Origin: Curtobacterium sp. ER1/6
GTDB lineage: Bacteria > Actinomycetota > Actinomycetes > Actinomycetales > Microbacteriaceae
Direction of reading: 5' to 3'
Assembly (NCBI RefSeq): GCF_001742745.1
Contig: NZ_MJAK01000006.1
Span: 96,534-160,533 of the forward strand
Length of the DNA: 64,000 bases
Below the pieces are notes generated by a model, which worked only from the letters and a program-made list of their open reading frames with translations, made no database searches and was not told where the DNA came from. Of this stretch, positions 24,722-33,613 are shown one piece after another (position 1 is the stretch's first letter; each line of letters starts with the position of its first letter). The translations under genes and the position numbers were made by a program.

Positions 24722-25876
24722 ATGGACCAACCGGCAACAGCACGCGGCGCGTCCGGGACCGACGGCTCCCGCGACCACGTCGCCGGATCGGCGCGCCGTG
24801 GGCCCCGCCCCACGCTGGCCGCTGTGGCCCGTGCGGCGGGCGTCGCCCCGTCGACCGCCTCGCTCGCGTTCAGCGGCGCCGGACCGGTGTCCGAGGACGC
24901 GAAGGCCCGTGTGCTCGCCGCCGCCGCGGAGCTCGGGTACGGCGGACCCGACCCCCGCGCACGGTCGCTCCGCCGCGGGCGCTCCGGGGTGATCGGCGTC
25001 GTCATGGACGAACGCCTGAGCGACGCGTTCCGCGACCCGGTGAACGTCCTGACGCTCGACGGGATCGCCGAGGTCGCGGGCGAGGCCGGGGCGTCACTGC
25101 TGCTCGTCCGCAGTCCCCTCGACGACGAGCGCGGCACCGGGCCCATCGTCGACGCCCCGATGGACGCCGTCGTCCTGGTCGGGTGCAACGTGCGCATCGA
25201 CCCCGCGGTCGCCGTCCTCCGCCGTCGGCAGATCCCCGTCGTCGCGATCGAGGCGGACGACATCGAGGGCGCGGTGCCGATCCACCTCGACAACCGCGAC
25301 GCCTCGCGGCGGGCGGCCTCCTACCTCGCCGAGCTCGGCCACACCGCCGTGACGATCGTGACCCTGCCGCTCGACGCCGAGCGCCGCTGCGGACCGGTCG
25401 ACGCTGCCCGCGAGGCCGCCGGCGTCGCGCACACGACGCTCGAGCGGTTGCGGGGCGTCCGCGAGGTCTACCCGGACGCGGCCGCGGTCGAGGCCGCCGG
25501 GAGTTCGGTGGAGGACGGCCGCGCCGCCGCACGGACCCTGTTCACCGACGGAGCGCCCGTGCCCACCGCAGTCGTGGCGCAGAGCGACCTGCTCGCCGTC
25601 GGGGTGATCTCGGCCGCGCTCGACGCCGGGCTCCGCGTGCCGGAGGACGTCAGCGTGATCGGGTTCGACGGCATCACCGTCGACGACAGCCTGCTGCACC
25701 GCTCGCCGATCCAGCGGCTGACGACGCTCGAGCAGCCGTTCGAGCAGAAGGGCCGGGCCGCGGCACGTGCGGCGCTGGCGATGCTCGAGGGGGTCCAGCC
25801 GGAGCCGGCCGCCTTCCGGTCGGAGCTGCGGATCGGGGACACGACCGGGCCGGTGCGCGCGGCGATCGGCGGCTGA
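24722..25876 (+). CDS. LacI-family transcriptional regulator
   Basis: The product has 384 residues. The HTH (PTLAAVARAAGVAPSTASLA) sits near residue 30, about 25 residues later than usual, because of a polar N-terminal extension; GTG or ATG starts nearer the HTH are absent. The periplasmic-binding-like sensor domain follows, ending VSVIGFDGI and a TTLEQPFEQKGRAA block. It is divergent from an MFS sugar transporter, with a shared operator, which points to local control of sugar uptake. Confidence 0.93.
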   Translation: MDQPATARGASGTDGSRDHVAGSARRGPRPTLAAVARAAGVAPSTASLAFSGAGPVSEDAKARVLAAAAELGYGGPDPRARSLRRGRSGVIGVVMDERLSDAFRDPVNVLTLDGIAEVAGEAGASLLLVRSPLDDERGTGPIVDAPMDAVVLVGCNVRIDPAVAVLRRRQIPVVAIEADDIEGAVPIHLDNRDASRRAASYLAELGHTAVTIVTLPLDAERRCGPVDAAREAAGVAHTTLERLRGVREVYPDAAAVEAAGSSVEDGRAAARTLFTDGAPVPTAVVAQSDLLAVGVISAALDAGLRVPEDVSVIGFDGITVDDSLLHRSPIQRLTTLEQPFEQKGRAAARAALAMLEGVQPEPAAFRSELRIGDTTGPVRAAIGG

Positions 25877-25977
25877 GCACCCCGTCCCACACCCCGGACG
25901 TCGGCTGGTGGTTCCCTCAGCGCCGGCGAGCCGCCGTCGACCCGGACCCGGAGGTGCCGTCCCTACGATCCGTCCTC

Positions 25978-27102
25978 GTGCAGCGTGTCCAGCGTGTCGG
26001 AGTCGTGACGAGGGTCGTCCTCGTCCTGGTGGTCGCCGTGACGTCGGCAGCGGTCGCCGTCGCCCTGGTCGGGTGGTTCCGTCCGCCGGACCGATCTGCC
26101 GCCGCTGCTGCCCCGGTCCCGAGCGCGACCCCGACCGCAGCGTCGACCCCGACCGCCGACGGACTCGGGTCCAGGCTGTCCGTGTTCCGGCCGCTGGTGC
26201 TCGGTTCGACGGTCCCCGCGGGCGAGCGCCCGACCCCGGACGAGCCGTCGACCGTCGACCTCGCGACGACCTGGGTGGCGCCGTCGGACATGCCGCAGAC
26301 CGGTCGGCTGCTGCACGTGTCGATCCCGGGCACGACGTCGCACTTCACCGCCCGCGACGCCCTGCTCTACCTGCCCCCGGCGGCCCTCGTCGCGGACCCG
26401 CCGCCCCTGCCGGTGGCGGTCGTGATGCCCGGGCAGTCGCGGGGGTCCGGCCCGGACGACCTGCAGAACGGCGGGCACATCGAGCAGACGATGGACGCGA
26501 TCGCCGAGCTGCACCGTGGTCTGACCCCGATCGTCGTCGTCCCCGACCAGCTCGGCCCGGAGTCGGGCAACCCGATGTGCGTCGACGGGCCGCTCGGCAA
26601 CAGCCGGTCGTACCTCGAGCACGACGTCCCCGCATGGATCACGAGCCACCTGCGCGTGCAGACCGGTGCCGCGGCCTGGACGATCGGCGGGTTCTCGCAG
26701 GGCGGCACGTGTGCGATCCAGCTCGGCGCCGGGGACCCCGACCGCTTCGGGAACATCATCGACGTCTCCGGCGAGCTCGGCCCCTCCCTCGGGGACCCGG
26801 CGCGGACGATCGCCCGCGGGTTCTCGGGGAACGCGGCGGCGTACCGGGCGGCCCAGCCCCTGGCGGTCATGGCCCGGCACGGCCACTACGCGTCGACGTG
26901 GGCGTTCTTCACCGCGGCGCAGCTCGACACCCACTACGGCCCGGCGATGCCCGTCGTCGCGGAACGTGCGGCGGCGGTCGGGATGCACGTGACGCGGTGG
27001 GTCCTGCCCGGTGCTCGGCACAACTGGACGATGGCGCGGGCGGCGATCGCCGCGGGTATGGCGTGGCTGGAGCCGCACGTGGGGCTGGCGCCCGCCGGCT
27101 GA
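25978..27102 (+). CDS. Secreted or anchored alpha/beta hydrolase, paralogue of the gene at 12171
   Basis: This 374-residue protein has a single N-terminal hydrophobic segment (VVLVLVVAVTSAAVAVALVG), a Pro/Thr/Ala linker, then an esterase domain. Blocks NPMCVDGPLGNS, GGFSQGGTC and ARHNWTMA match the membrane esterase at 12171 closely. The start is uncertain: GTG at 25978 is used, with in-frame GTG at 25954 and 26008 as alternatives. The catalytic Ser is in GFSQGG and the His is near the end. It likely acts outside the membrane on lipid or ester substrates. Confidence 0.85.
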   Translation: MQRVQRVGVVTRVVLVLVVAVTSAAVAVALVGWFRPPDRSAAAAAPVPSATPTAASTPTADGLGSRLSVFRPLVLGSTVPAGERPTPDEPSTVDLATTWVAPSDMPQTGRLLHVSIPGTTSHFTARDALLYLPPAALVADPPPLPVAVVMPGQSRGSGPDDLQNGGHIEQTMDAIAELHRGLTPIVVVPDQLGPESGNPMCVDGPLGNSRSYLEHDVPAWITSHLRVQTGAAAWTIGGFSQGGTCAIQLGAGDPDRFGNIIDVSGELGPSLGDPARTIARGFSGNAAAYRAAQPLAVMARHGHYASTWAFFTAAQLDTHYGPAMPVVAERAAAVGMHVTRWVLPGARHNWTMARAAIAAGMAWLEPHVGLAPAG

Positions 27103-27136
27103 CGGTCCGGATCGAGCACGACGTCCACGGAGCGCG

Positions 27137-28282
27137 CTACGACCCAATGTTCCTGACGAAGGCGGCGAACCCGGGGATCGTGAACTCCAGCGACCCGCGT
27201 TCAGCAGGCTGGACGAGTCCCTTGTCGATGAGCCGAGCGCGAGGTGTCGACAGCTGGTTGCTCCCGGTGCCCAGGGCCTCCGCGATCGCCGCCCGAGGGG
27301 TCGGGCCGTCGCCGAGGCCGGCCATCGCGGTGAGCAGTCGTCGTTCCGAGGGCGAGCACGCTGCCCACCGCGCGCGGAAGAGTGCGTCGAGGTCCGCCTG
27401 CATGGCACGGTGTCCGCGTTCGACCGCTGGGAGGTCGATCACGGCACCCGGATCCGGACGGCCCGCGGCCGCCCATGACGCATCCGCGATGAGCTGCACG
27501 GAGTACGGGTAGCCCTGAGCGATCGCCAGTGCTCGGTCGACGGCATCGGGTGTCCAGTCGACACCGAGCACGCGAGCCGGACCGATCAGGGCCACCTCCT
27601 CAGCATCACGGTGCAGTGGACCGAGCGGTCGGTACGCGAGGCGCTCGCTGAAGGTGACGACACCGGCGATGGTCTCCGGTGCGTTGGGCAGGCCGGCGGC
27701 GAAGACAGCGGCCGGGACGTCCGCGCCTTCGGCCTGCAGGTGCTGCCACGCGTAGACGAGGATCCGCAGGCCCTCGGGATCGGCCGACTGTATCTCGTCG
27801 ACGAGGATCACCAGCGGCTGGTCTTCTGCAGCTGCACGGATCACCGATTCGAACGCGCGAGCTCCCGCCGGAGCGCTGTCGGTACCGGCTCTGGGCTCCG
27901 GAGACCGGAGCGTGGTGGTGGCCGTCGCCACTCCGGGGATGCCGACGGAGAGTTGCAGCGACTCGATGGTGCGCAGGAGTGCAGCCCGGTCTGCTTCGTC
28001 CGCCACGTGACGGAGTTCCTCCGCGATCTGTGCGACGAGCCCGTGCGTCTCGCCGGCCGTCACCCACACCGTACGAGCACCGCGCAGGGCCGCGCGGCGC
28101 TGGTACTCGCGGAGCAGTGACGTCTTCCCGAACCCGCGGGCAGCGTGGTCGACCCGGATCCGGCCGACGAGACGCCTGAGATCGACCAGTACGGACAGGC
28201 GTTCGTCCATCTCGGCGAGCTGCAGCGCGCGCCCGGGGACCGCACGCGCGATCTCGCCTGGAGTGTAGGGACTGGGTTGCAC
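27137..28282 (-). CDS. AAA-family ATPase with C-terminal winged helix
   Basis: This 381-residue protein has AAA_16/Orc1-like organisation. The P-loop region reads HAARGFGKTSL: the GKT is intact, but the first Gly of GxxxxGKT is Ala47. Walker B is PLVILVDEIQSAD. The last ~90 residues (SPSERRLLTAMAGLGDG through SNQLSTPRARLIDKGLV) look like a winged-helix domain. It starts with GTG at 28282 behind an 8-bp dyad. It stands alone, with slightly lower GC than its neighbours. The function is unknown; similar ATPases act as regulators or in mobile-element systems. Confidence 0.8.
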   Translation of the reverse strand: MQPSPYTPGEIARAVPGRALQLAEMDERLSVLVDLRRLVGRIRVDHAARGFGKTSLLREYQRRAALRGARTVWVTAGETHGLVAQIAEELRHVADEADRAALLRTIESLQLSVGIPGVATATTTLRSPEPRAGTDSAPAGARAFESVIRAAAEDQPLVILVDEIQSADPEGLRILVYAWQHLQAEGADVPAAVFAAGLPNAPETIAGVVTFSERLAYRPLGPLHRDAEEVALIGPARVLGVDWTPDAVDRALAIAQGYPYSVQLIADASWAAAGRPDPGAVIDLPAVERGHRAMQADLDALFRARWAACSPSERRLLTAMAGLGDGPTPRAAIAEALGTGSNQLSTPRARLIDKGLVQPAERGSLEFTIPGFAAFVRNIGS

Positions 28283-28298
28283 GGATCCTCGATGAGTT

Positions 28299-28322
28299 GT
28301 TATGAAGTGCCCTGTTCATAAC
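28299..28322. promoter_or_regulatory. Dyad GTTATGAA-N8-TTCATAAC before the AAA gene
   Basis: Perfect 8-bp arms at 28299-28306 and 28315-28322 form an A/T-rich site 17 bases upstream of the ATPase start. It overlaps the likely promoter and suits a dimeric DNA-binding protein, perhaps the ATPase with its own winged helix. Confidence 0.55.
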
Positions 28323-28325
28323 AGA

Positions 28326-29564
28326 CTATCGCGGAGCCTCCTGGTCGGGTGTGGTGCGCTGGTGACCGCTCCGCAGGCCCAGCACCACCACCGCCACCAG
28401 GTTCACCGCGCTCCCCACGAGGAACCCCGTGGTCCCCCCGGCCACCCCGGTCGACGGCGCGAGCACCGCCATGAGCACCACGCCCACGACGAACCCCGCC
28501 ACCGACGCCAGCGCCACCTGCCGTGACCGACCGGACGCCAGCAGGAGCGCCGCCGGCACGAGTCCGACGGTGAACACCCACACGCCGACCATCAGGTACC
28601 GCAGGTCCGCGACCGCGGCGGCTCCCTCGGCCGGGTAGACCAGCGGCAGGAACCACCCGGCGAGCCAGGCGACGAGGCCGAACACCACGGCGGTGCCCGC
28701 GGCGAACCCGCCGACGAGCAGCAGCACCCCGCGGGAGCGCAGTGACCCGCCGTCCGACCGGTGCGCGAACGCCGGCACGAGCACCTGCCCCAGGGCCTGG
28801 CCGACCATCGACGCGGGTGTCGCGAGCGTGAAGGCCGCGGCGTAGACCCCGGCCTCGAGCGCCGAGGAGGACACCTGCGCCGAGATCATCGTCAGCTGCA
28901 GCAGGCCGTTCGAGGTCACGACAGCGAGCACGTTCCACGCCGCGAAGCCGAGCACCCCCGCGGTCGGCTCCGGAGTGCCGGCGGCCCGGTTGCCGCGCGG
29001 CCAGCAGGCGATCGCGAAGACGGTGTACCCGACGGCCAGGGGGAGCAGGACGAGCGGCTCGAGCCGGGCGACGCACGCCGCGACGAGCAGTCCGAGCGCG
29101 AGCAGGCTCGTGACCGTGTCCCACAGCGCGACGCGTGGTGCGCGGTCGTACCCGAGCTGGGCGCCGCGGGCGTAGCAGTACAGGCCGTACCCGACGACGA
29201 CCCCGACCCCACCGACCACCATGCCGGGGCTCGCACCCCAGGCGATCGCGACCGGTACGGTCACCGCGGCGAGCACGACGCTCGACACCGCCATCGAGGC
29301 CCCGAGCAGTCGGTTCACCGCCGTGTCGGACCGGTGCCCGCGCAGCGCGATCGCCAGCACCCGCGAGGCGGTGTTGCCCGCCGCGTTCGGCCACAGCAGG
29401 GCGGTGAACACCGAGAGGGACAGCAGGGCCGTCGTCTGCCCGAGGGTCTCGGTGCCGAACACCCGCCCGACGACCACCGTGACGAGCAGCTTCGCGAGTC
29501 CCTGCACGCCGATGCCGACCGTGGCGAGGAGCGCCGACGACGCGACGCGCGAACGCCCGCTCAC
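28326..29564 (-). CDS. Polysaccharide/lipid flippase-like membrane protein (MOP superfamily)
   Basis: The product has 412 residues and 10-12 helices. The N-terminus ALLATVGIGVQGLAKLLVTV and the paired-helix pattern resemble Wzx/oligosaccharide flippases of the MOP superfamily. The GTG at 29564 overlaps the upstream MATE gene's stop (GTGA), so the two are co-translated; both belong to the MOP superfamily. No glycosyltransferase is nearby, so its cargo is unknown. Confidence 0.8.
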   Translation of the reverse strand: MSGRSRVASSALLATVGIGVQGLAKLLVTVVVGRVFGTETLGQTTALLSLSVFTALLWPNAAGNTASRVLAIALRGHRSDTAVNRLLGASMAVSSVVLAAVTVPVAIAWGASPGMVVGGVGVVVGYGLYCYARGAQLGYDRAPRVALWDTVTSLLALGLLVAACVARLEPLVLLPLAVGYTVFAIACWPRGNRAAGTPEPTAGVLGFAAWNVLAVVTSNGLLQLTMISAQVSSSALEAGVYAAAFTLATPASMVGQALGQVLVPAFAHRSDGGSLRSRGVLLLVGGFAAGTAVVFGLVAWLAGWFLPLVYPAEGAAAVADLRYLMVGVWVFTVGLVPAALLLASGRSRQVALASVAGFVVGVVLMAVLAPSTGVAGGTTGFLVGSAVNLVAVVVLGLRSGHQRTTPDQEAPR

Positions 29565-30895
29565 CGGGCCAACGCCTGTCCGACCCAGCCGGGCCGGTGC
29601 GCGCGCACCCCGAGGGTGACCGCGCGGACGCCGATGTAGCCGAGCGCGAAGGCGGCCCAGAGCCCGGCGAGGCTCCCACCGAGCCACCAGAGCAGCGGCA
29701 GGTACACGACGAGGTTCACGACGCCGGCCAGCGCGAGGTACCGCGCGTCCCCGGCGCCGATGAGCACGCCGTCGAGCACGAACACGTAGCCCGCGACGGG
29801 CATCCCCACGGCGATGAGCACGAGCACGACCGGCAGCGCCGACCGGACCGCGGCGGAGTCCGAGAACACCGGGCCGAGCACGCCGCTGACGGCGACGACG
29901 ACCACGCCGAGCAGCACACCGCCGAGGATCCCGAGCACCACGAGCCGCCGCGTGACCAGTCGCACCCGTGCGGGGTCGCGCGCGCCGAGGCCGTGCCCGA
30001 CGAGCGCCTGCCCGGCGATCGCGAGGGCGTCCAGCGCGAAGGCCAGCGTCGAGAACACGGTCAGCCCGACCTGCGTCGTCGCCAGGCCGGTCGTCCCGAG
30101 CCCGCTCGCGGTCGCCACGGTCGCGAGCATCGCCACCCGCAGGGACACGGTCCGGAGGAACAGCCAGGTACCGGAGCGCAGGGCCCGAACGACCCCGGAG
30201 GCGCCCGGGCGCAGCGGCGCACCCGAGGCCCGGGCGGCGCGCACGGCGATGACGACGTACACCGCGGCCATCGCCCACTGCACCACGACGGTGCCGGCGG
30301 CGGAGCCCTCGACGCCCCACCCGGCGCCGTAGATGAGCACGGCGTTGAGCAGCCCGTTCGCCACGAAGCCGACGGTCGCAACGACGAGCGGCGTCCGGGT
30401 GTCCTGCAGCCCACGCAGCAGTCCGGTCGAGGCGGTCACGACGAGGATCCCGGGCAGGCCGACCAGCGAGAGGGTCAGGTACGCGGTCGCTGCGGCCGAC
30501 ACCTCGGGCGACGCCCCGAACAGGTCGACGAGCGGTCCGGCGAGCGGCCACCCGACGAGCGCGAGCACGACGCCGAGTGCCAGCGCGAGCCACATGCCGT
30601 CGATGCCCGCGTGCATCGCCCCGCGACGGTCGCCGCCGCCGAGGGCGCGTGCGACCTCGGGCGTCGTGGCGTACGCCAGGAAGACGAGCAGCCCGGTGAC
30701 CGTCTGCAGGACGACGCTCGCAAGCCCCACGGCCGCCAGGGCGGTCGCCCCGAGGTGGCCGACCAGTGCGGTGTCGGTGAGCAGGAAGAGCGGCTCGACG
30801 ACGAGGGCCCCGAGCGCGGGGACGGCGAGGCGGACGACGTCCCGGTCGACCGACCGGCGCTCGGCGCGCTCGGCGGTGGTCGTGGGTCGGGGCAC
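29561..30895 (-). CDS. MATE-family efflux transporter (DinF-like)
   Basis: This 444-residue protein has two MatE repeats of six helices each, with LAVPALGALVVEPLFLLTDT at the start, GLLRGLQDTRTPL in the first half and DGVLIGAGDARYLA in the second. These are typical of the DinF branch. The GTG start (MPRPTTTAERAERR) is at 30895. It is a cation-coupled exporter of drugs or metabolites. It precedes the flippase-like gene with a 4-bp overlap. Confidence 0.93.
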   Translation of the reverse strand: MPRPTTTAERAERRSVDRDVVRLAVPALGALVVEPLFLLTDTALVGHLGATALAAVGLASVVLQTVTGLLVFLAYATTPEVARALGGGDRRGAMHAGIDGMWLALALGVVLALVGWPLAGPLVDLFGASPEVSAAATAYLTLSLVGLPGILVVTASTGLLRGLQDTRTPLVVATVGFVANGLLNAVLIYGAGWGVEGSAAGTVVVQWAMAAVYVVIAVRAARASGAPLRPGASGVVRALRSGTWLFLRTVSLRVAMLATVATASGLGTTGLATTQVGLTVFSTLAFALDALAIAGQALVGHGLGARDPARVRLVTRRLVVLGILGGVLLGVVVVAVSGVLGPVFSDSAAVRSALPVVLVLIAVGMPVAGYVFVLDGVLIGAGDARYLALAGVVNLVVYLPLLWWLGGSLAGLWAAFALGYIGVRAVTLGVRAHRPGWVGQALAR

Positions 30896-30961
30896 CGGCC
30901 CATTCTGGCCGTCCCGCGGCCGGTCCGGTGACCGGCGGCGCGCCCTGCGGTGTGACCGGTG

Positions 30962-31009
30962 GACGGACGGGAGGCCCGTGGCGGCGTCGCCACGGGCCTC
31001 CCGTCCGTC
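30962..31009. terminator. Perfect 22-bp-stem terminator of the GGACGGGAGG family
   Basis: Arms 30962-30983 and 30988-31009 are exact complements around a 4-base loop and begin GACGGACGGGAGGC. It lies 12 bases beyond the uracil-permease stop (minus strand) and before the MATE promoter. Confidence 0.8.
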
Positions 31010-31021
31010 AGGTGGTCCGAC

Positions 31022-32359
31022 TCAGTCCGCGCGCGGCTCTGCCGGGACCGCACCGGTCGCGGCGTGCGCCTGGTCCGACGCCTCCGGCGTCGCCGGGTCC
31101 GTGCCGCGGGCCCGGCCGACCAGGTCCATCAGGTGGTAGACGACGATCGCGGCGATCGTGCCCACGATGATGCCGCCGAACGTCGCACCGCCGAACGAGA
31201 ACGTGAAGTCGGCGATGCCCATGATGAGCGCGATGCCGGCGGTGAGCTGGTTCTTGGGCTTGGCGAAGTCGACGCGGTTCTCGACCCAGATGCGGATGCC
31301 GATGACGCCGATCAGGCCGTAGAGCGCGGTCGTGGCACCGCCGAGCACCCCGGCGGGCACGGACGAGATGATCATGCCGACCTTGGGCGACAGCCCGAGC
31401 AGGATCGCGACGATCGCGGCGACCCAGTAGGCGGCCGTCGAGAAGACGCGGGTGGCGGCCATGACGCCGATGTTCTCGCCGTACGTCGTCGTGGCCGAGC
31501 CGCCGCCCGCTCCGGCGAGCACCGTCGAGACGCCGTCGGCGAAGAGCGCGCGACCGGTCAGCGGCGTGAGGTCGCGGCCGGTCAGCTGGCCGACGCCCTT
31601 CACGTGGCCGACGTTCTCGGCGACGAGGGCGAGCACGACCGGCACGAAGCCGAGGTAGACCGCGAGCTGCCCGGCGTCGAACGCGGGGGCGGTGAAGGTC
31701 GGCAGGCCGATCCAGGCCGCCTCGCCGACCTTCGACAGGTCGACCTGGCCGCCGACGAGCGCCGCGACGTAGCCGACCGCGACGCCGATCACGATCGACA
31801 GCCGGCCGACCAGCCCCTTGAAGAGGACCGTGACGAGGATGATCGCCGCGAGGGTGATGAGCGCGACGACCGGGGCCTTCGTGAAGTTGTCGCGGGCGGC
31901 CGGTGCGAGGTTGAAGCCGATCAGCGCGACGATCGCGCCCGACACCACCGGCGGCATCAGACGGTCGATCCACCCGGCGCCCGCCAGGTGCACGATCGCA
32001 CCCACGATCGCGAGCAGGACACCGACCACGATGATGCCGGACAGGGCGAGCGGGATGCCGCCGATCTTCGTCGCGGCACCGATCGGCGCGAGGAACGCGA
32101 ACGACGACCCGAGGTAGCTCGGCAGCCGGTTGCCCGTGATGAGCAGGAACAGGATCGTCCCGATGCCGCTGAACAGCAGGGTGGTCGACGGCGGGAAGCC
32201 CGTGATGAGCGGGACGAGGAAGGTCGCGCCGAACATCGCGACGACGTGCTGGACGCCGAGCCCGATCGTGCGGCCCCAGGAGAGGCGCTCGTCCGGCGCC
32301 ACGATGGTCGAGGAGGAGACGGTCGCGCCGTCACCGTGCAGCTTCCAGCCGAGTGCCAT
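31022..32359 (-). CDS. uraA: Uracil/xanthine permease (NCS2, UraA-like)
   Basis: This 445-residue NCS2 transporter has about 14 helices. Signatures include GVQHVVAMFGATFLVPLITG, AENVGHVKGVGQLTGRDLTP (the substrate-binding Glu-Asn region) and GGGSATTTYGENIGVMAATR, all close to UraA/PyrP. It probably imports uracil with protons. The ATG at 32359 begins the conserved MALGWKLHGDG. No pyrimidine gene adjoins it. A 22-bp terminator follows the stop. Confidence 0.92.
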   Translation of the reverse strand: MALGWKLHGDGATVSSSTIVAPDERLSWGRTIGLGVQHVVAMFGATFLVPLITGFPPSTTLLFSGIGTILFLLITGNRLPSYLGSSFAFLAPIGAATKIGGIPLALSGIIVVGVLLAIVGAIVHLAGAGWIDRLMPPVVSGAIVALIGFNLAPAARDNFTKAPVVALITLAAIILVTVLFKGLVGRLSIVIGVAVGYVAALVGGQVDLSKVGEAAWIGLPTFTAPAFDAGQLAVYLGFVPVVLALVAENVGHVKGVGQLTGRDLTPLTGRALFADGVSTVLAGAGGGSATTTYGENIGVMAATRVFSTAAYWVAAIVAILLGLSPKVGMIISSVPAGVLGGATTALYGLIGVIGIRIWVENRVDFAKPKNQLTAGIALIMGIADFTFSFGGATFGGIIVGTIAAIVVYHLMDLVGRARGTDPATPEASDQAHAATGAVPAEPRAD

Positions 32360-32564
32360 GGGATGACGGTACCGGGTGGGGTGGGTGCTCCGCGGGTGGA
32401 GTACATCGGCGCGGGCGCGCGCTCTACCAGTCCGTGCTGTTCCGGATCGTCCCCCTCTTGTGGGGGTGCGCAGATGAGGCATGCTCCGTAGCGTCCTGAG
32501 TGGCCGCACAGCGTCGTCATGGGGACTGCAGAGCTGGTGTGGCCGTGATGAGGGGTTCTTCCGC

Positions 32565-32729
32565 GTGTTCGCAACGTCGTCGTTGTCTGCTGGCACTGCG
32601 CTGCTCGGTTGCGCTACCGGAGTGTCGATCTACCTTGCAACTGAAGCCGGTGATGACCTCGCCGCCAACACGATCAACGACTTGGGCATTGCTGGGGATC
32701 ATCTCACGTTGCTTCGCCGCTTTTTCTGA
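32565..32729 (+). CDS. Small membrane protein 1 of a GC-poorer island
   Basis: This 54-residue protein, beginning VFATSSLSAGTALLGCATG, has one hydrophobic helix, then a polar tail ending LTLLRRFF. I do not recognise it. The GTG at 32565 has AGGGG ten bases upstream; an ATG at 32481 in the same frame lacks a site. Its stop overlaps the next start (TGATG). Third-codon G/C is lower than in flanking genes, pointing to acquisition. Confidence 0.5.
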   Translation: MFATSSLSAGTALLGCATGVSIYLATEAGDDLAANTINDLGIAGDHLTLLRRFF

Positions 32730-32944
32730 TGGGGCAGCTTCTCTGGCAGTTCGTTTTTGTCGCGCTGGTCTTCGGAGCGGCGGTGACGTCAGGTGTAGCG
32801 GTGCTGAGCTCGTTCCTGCGTTACCGCGGTCAGCCACGAGGAGTAAAACGGCGCGATACACCTCAGGAGGTTCTGCTGATCTGTTTGGGGTTCGTCTGTA
32901 TGGGTACGGCTTTCTATGTTGCGGCCACCAAGATGTTCTCTTGA
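32729..32944 (+). CDS. Small membrane protein 2 of the island, two helices
   Basis: This 71-residue protein has helices WQFVFVALVFGAAVTSGVAV and EVLLICLGFVCMGTAFYVAA joined by a basic loop (RYRGQPRGVKRRD). It is translationally coupled to the preceding ORF through TGATG. No family is recognised. Codon use is less GC-biased than that of neighbours. It probably forms a unit with the ORFs on either side. Confidence 0.6.
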   Translation: MGQLLWQFVFVALVFGAAVTSGVAVLSSFLRYRGQPRGVKRRDTPQEVLLICLGFVCMGTAFYVAATKMFS

Positions 32945-33053
32945 CTTCTTCGACTGCTGCATCATCTGGGGATCTATTGGGCGATGCTGCATGCATTTTG
33001 GCCGATGTCAATGGTGATCGTGGACTCGCAGCTACGGGGGGTTCGTCCTGATC

Positions 33054-33254
33054 GTGAAGAATGGCAAGGAGTTGCCAGCCGCCATCGTGGGGTCGGTGCT
33101 TCTTGTGATCGCATGCATATTCCTCTTTTCCCCTCTACGGGACCAGGTCTCGCGACATGGCCTCCCAGTCTGGTTGCTCGCCGTGGCGATAGCATCTGGG
33201 GGTCTCGTGCTCTGGCTCGGTGTGGTACTAAATCTGCTTCAACGTCGCAAGTGA
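33054..33254 (+). CDS. Small membrane protein 3 of the island, two helices
   Basis: This 66-residue protein has helices AAIVGSVLLVIACIFLF and WLLAVAIASGGLVLWLGVVL and a basic C-terminus LLQRRK. The GTG at 33054 has a G-rich tract (CGGGGGG) upstream; no earlier start exists in frame before a stop. It lies 109 bases after small protein 2. The family is unknown. Confidence 0.55.
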   Translation: MKNGKELPAAIVGSVLLVIACIFLFSPLRDQVSRHGLPVWLLAVAIASGGLVLWLGVVLNLLQRRK

Positions 33255-33336
33255 AGCAGCGCAGTCACAGTCAGCAGCTTCGTTCCCGCGCTGGGCAGAG
33301 CCCCGCGCGCACCGGCGACGATGAGAGCTCACATAG

Positions 33337-33385
33337 CTCACGACGAAGGCGCTGCACGCACTACGCGTGCAGCGCCTTTGTCGTG
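33337..33385 (+). terminator. Long hairpin terminator of the small-protein island
   Basis: CACGACGAAGGCGCTGCACG(C) pairs with GCGTGCAGCGCCTTTGTCGT(G) over about 21 bp with one G-T pair and a short loop. It lies 80 bases after small protein 3 and is the only feature seen in the gene-free stretch 33255-33613. Confidence 0.75.
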
Positions 33386-33613
33386 TTGGCCCCATCCTCA
33401 AGAATGGCCCGAATTGACGACCTCGCTCCCGCGCGGGGCCGACCTTCGAGGATCGGGTGCGTTGCGGCCGGACGTCAGCGACGTTGGTTCGTCGTGATTG
33501 GCGCGTGATGGGGGTCTCGCCTTGTTCCCAGGGTGCGTCCTTGCCGCCTGATCGTGGGGAGACTGCGGGAATCAGCGGGTCGCGGGCGCGGCACCATGAT
33601 CGGACGAATGCTG

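Noticed and set aside
22504..27102. Open frame of about 1530 codons on the plus strand
   Set aside because: Upstream of 25954 it runs antisense or out of frame to nucS, an MFS gene and lacI with His/Arg/Glu-rich nonsense; only the last 374 codons are a gene.
32500..33051. 183-codon plus-strand frame across the small-protein island
   Set aside because: Ser/Arg/Cys-rich out-of-frame reading; the coupled frames at 32565 and 32729 encode clean membrane helices.
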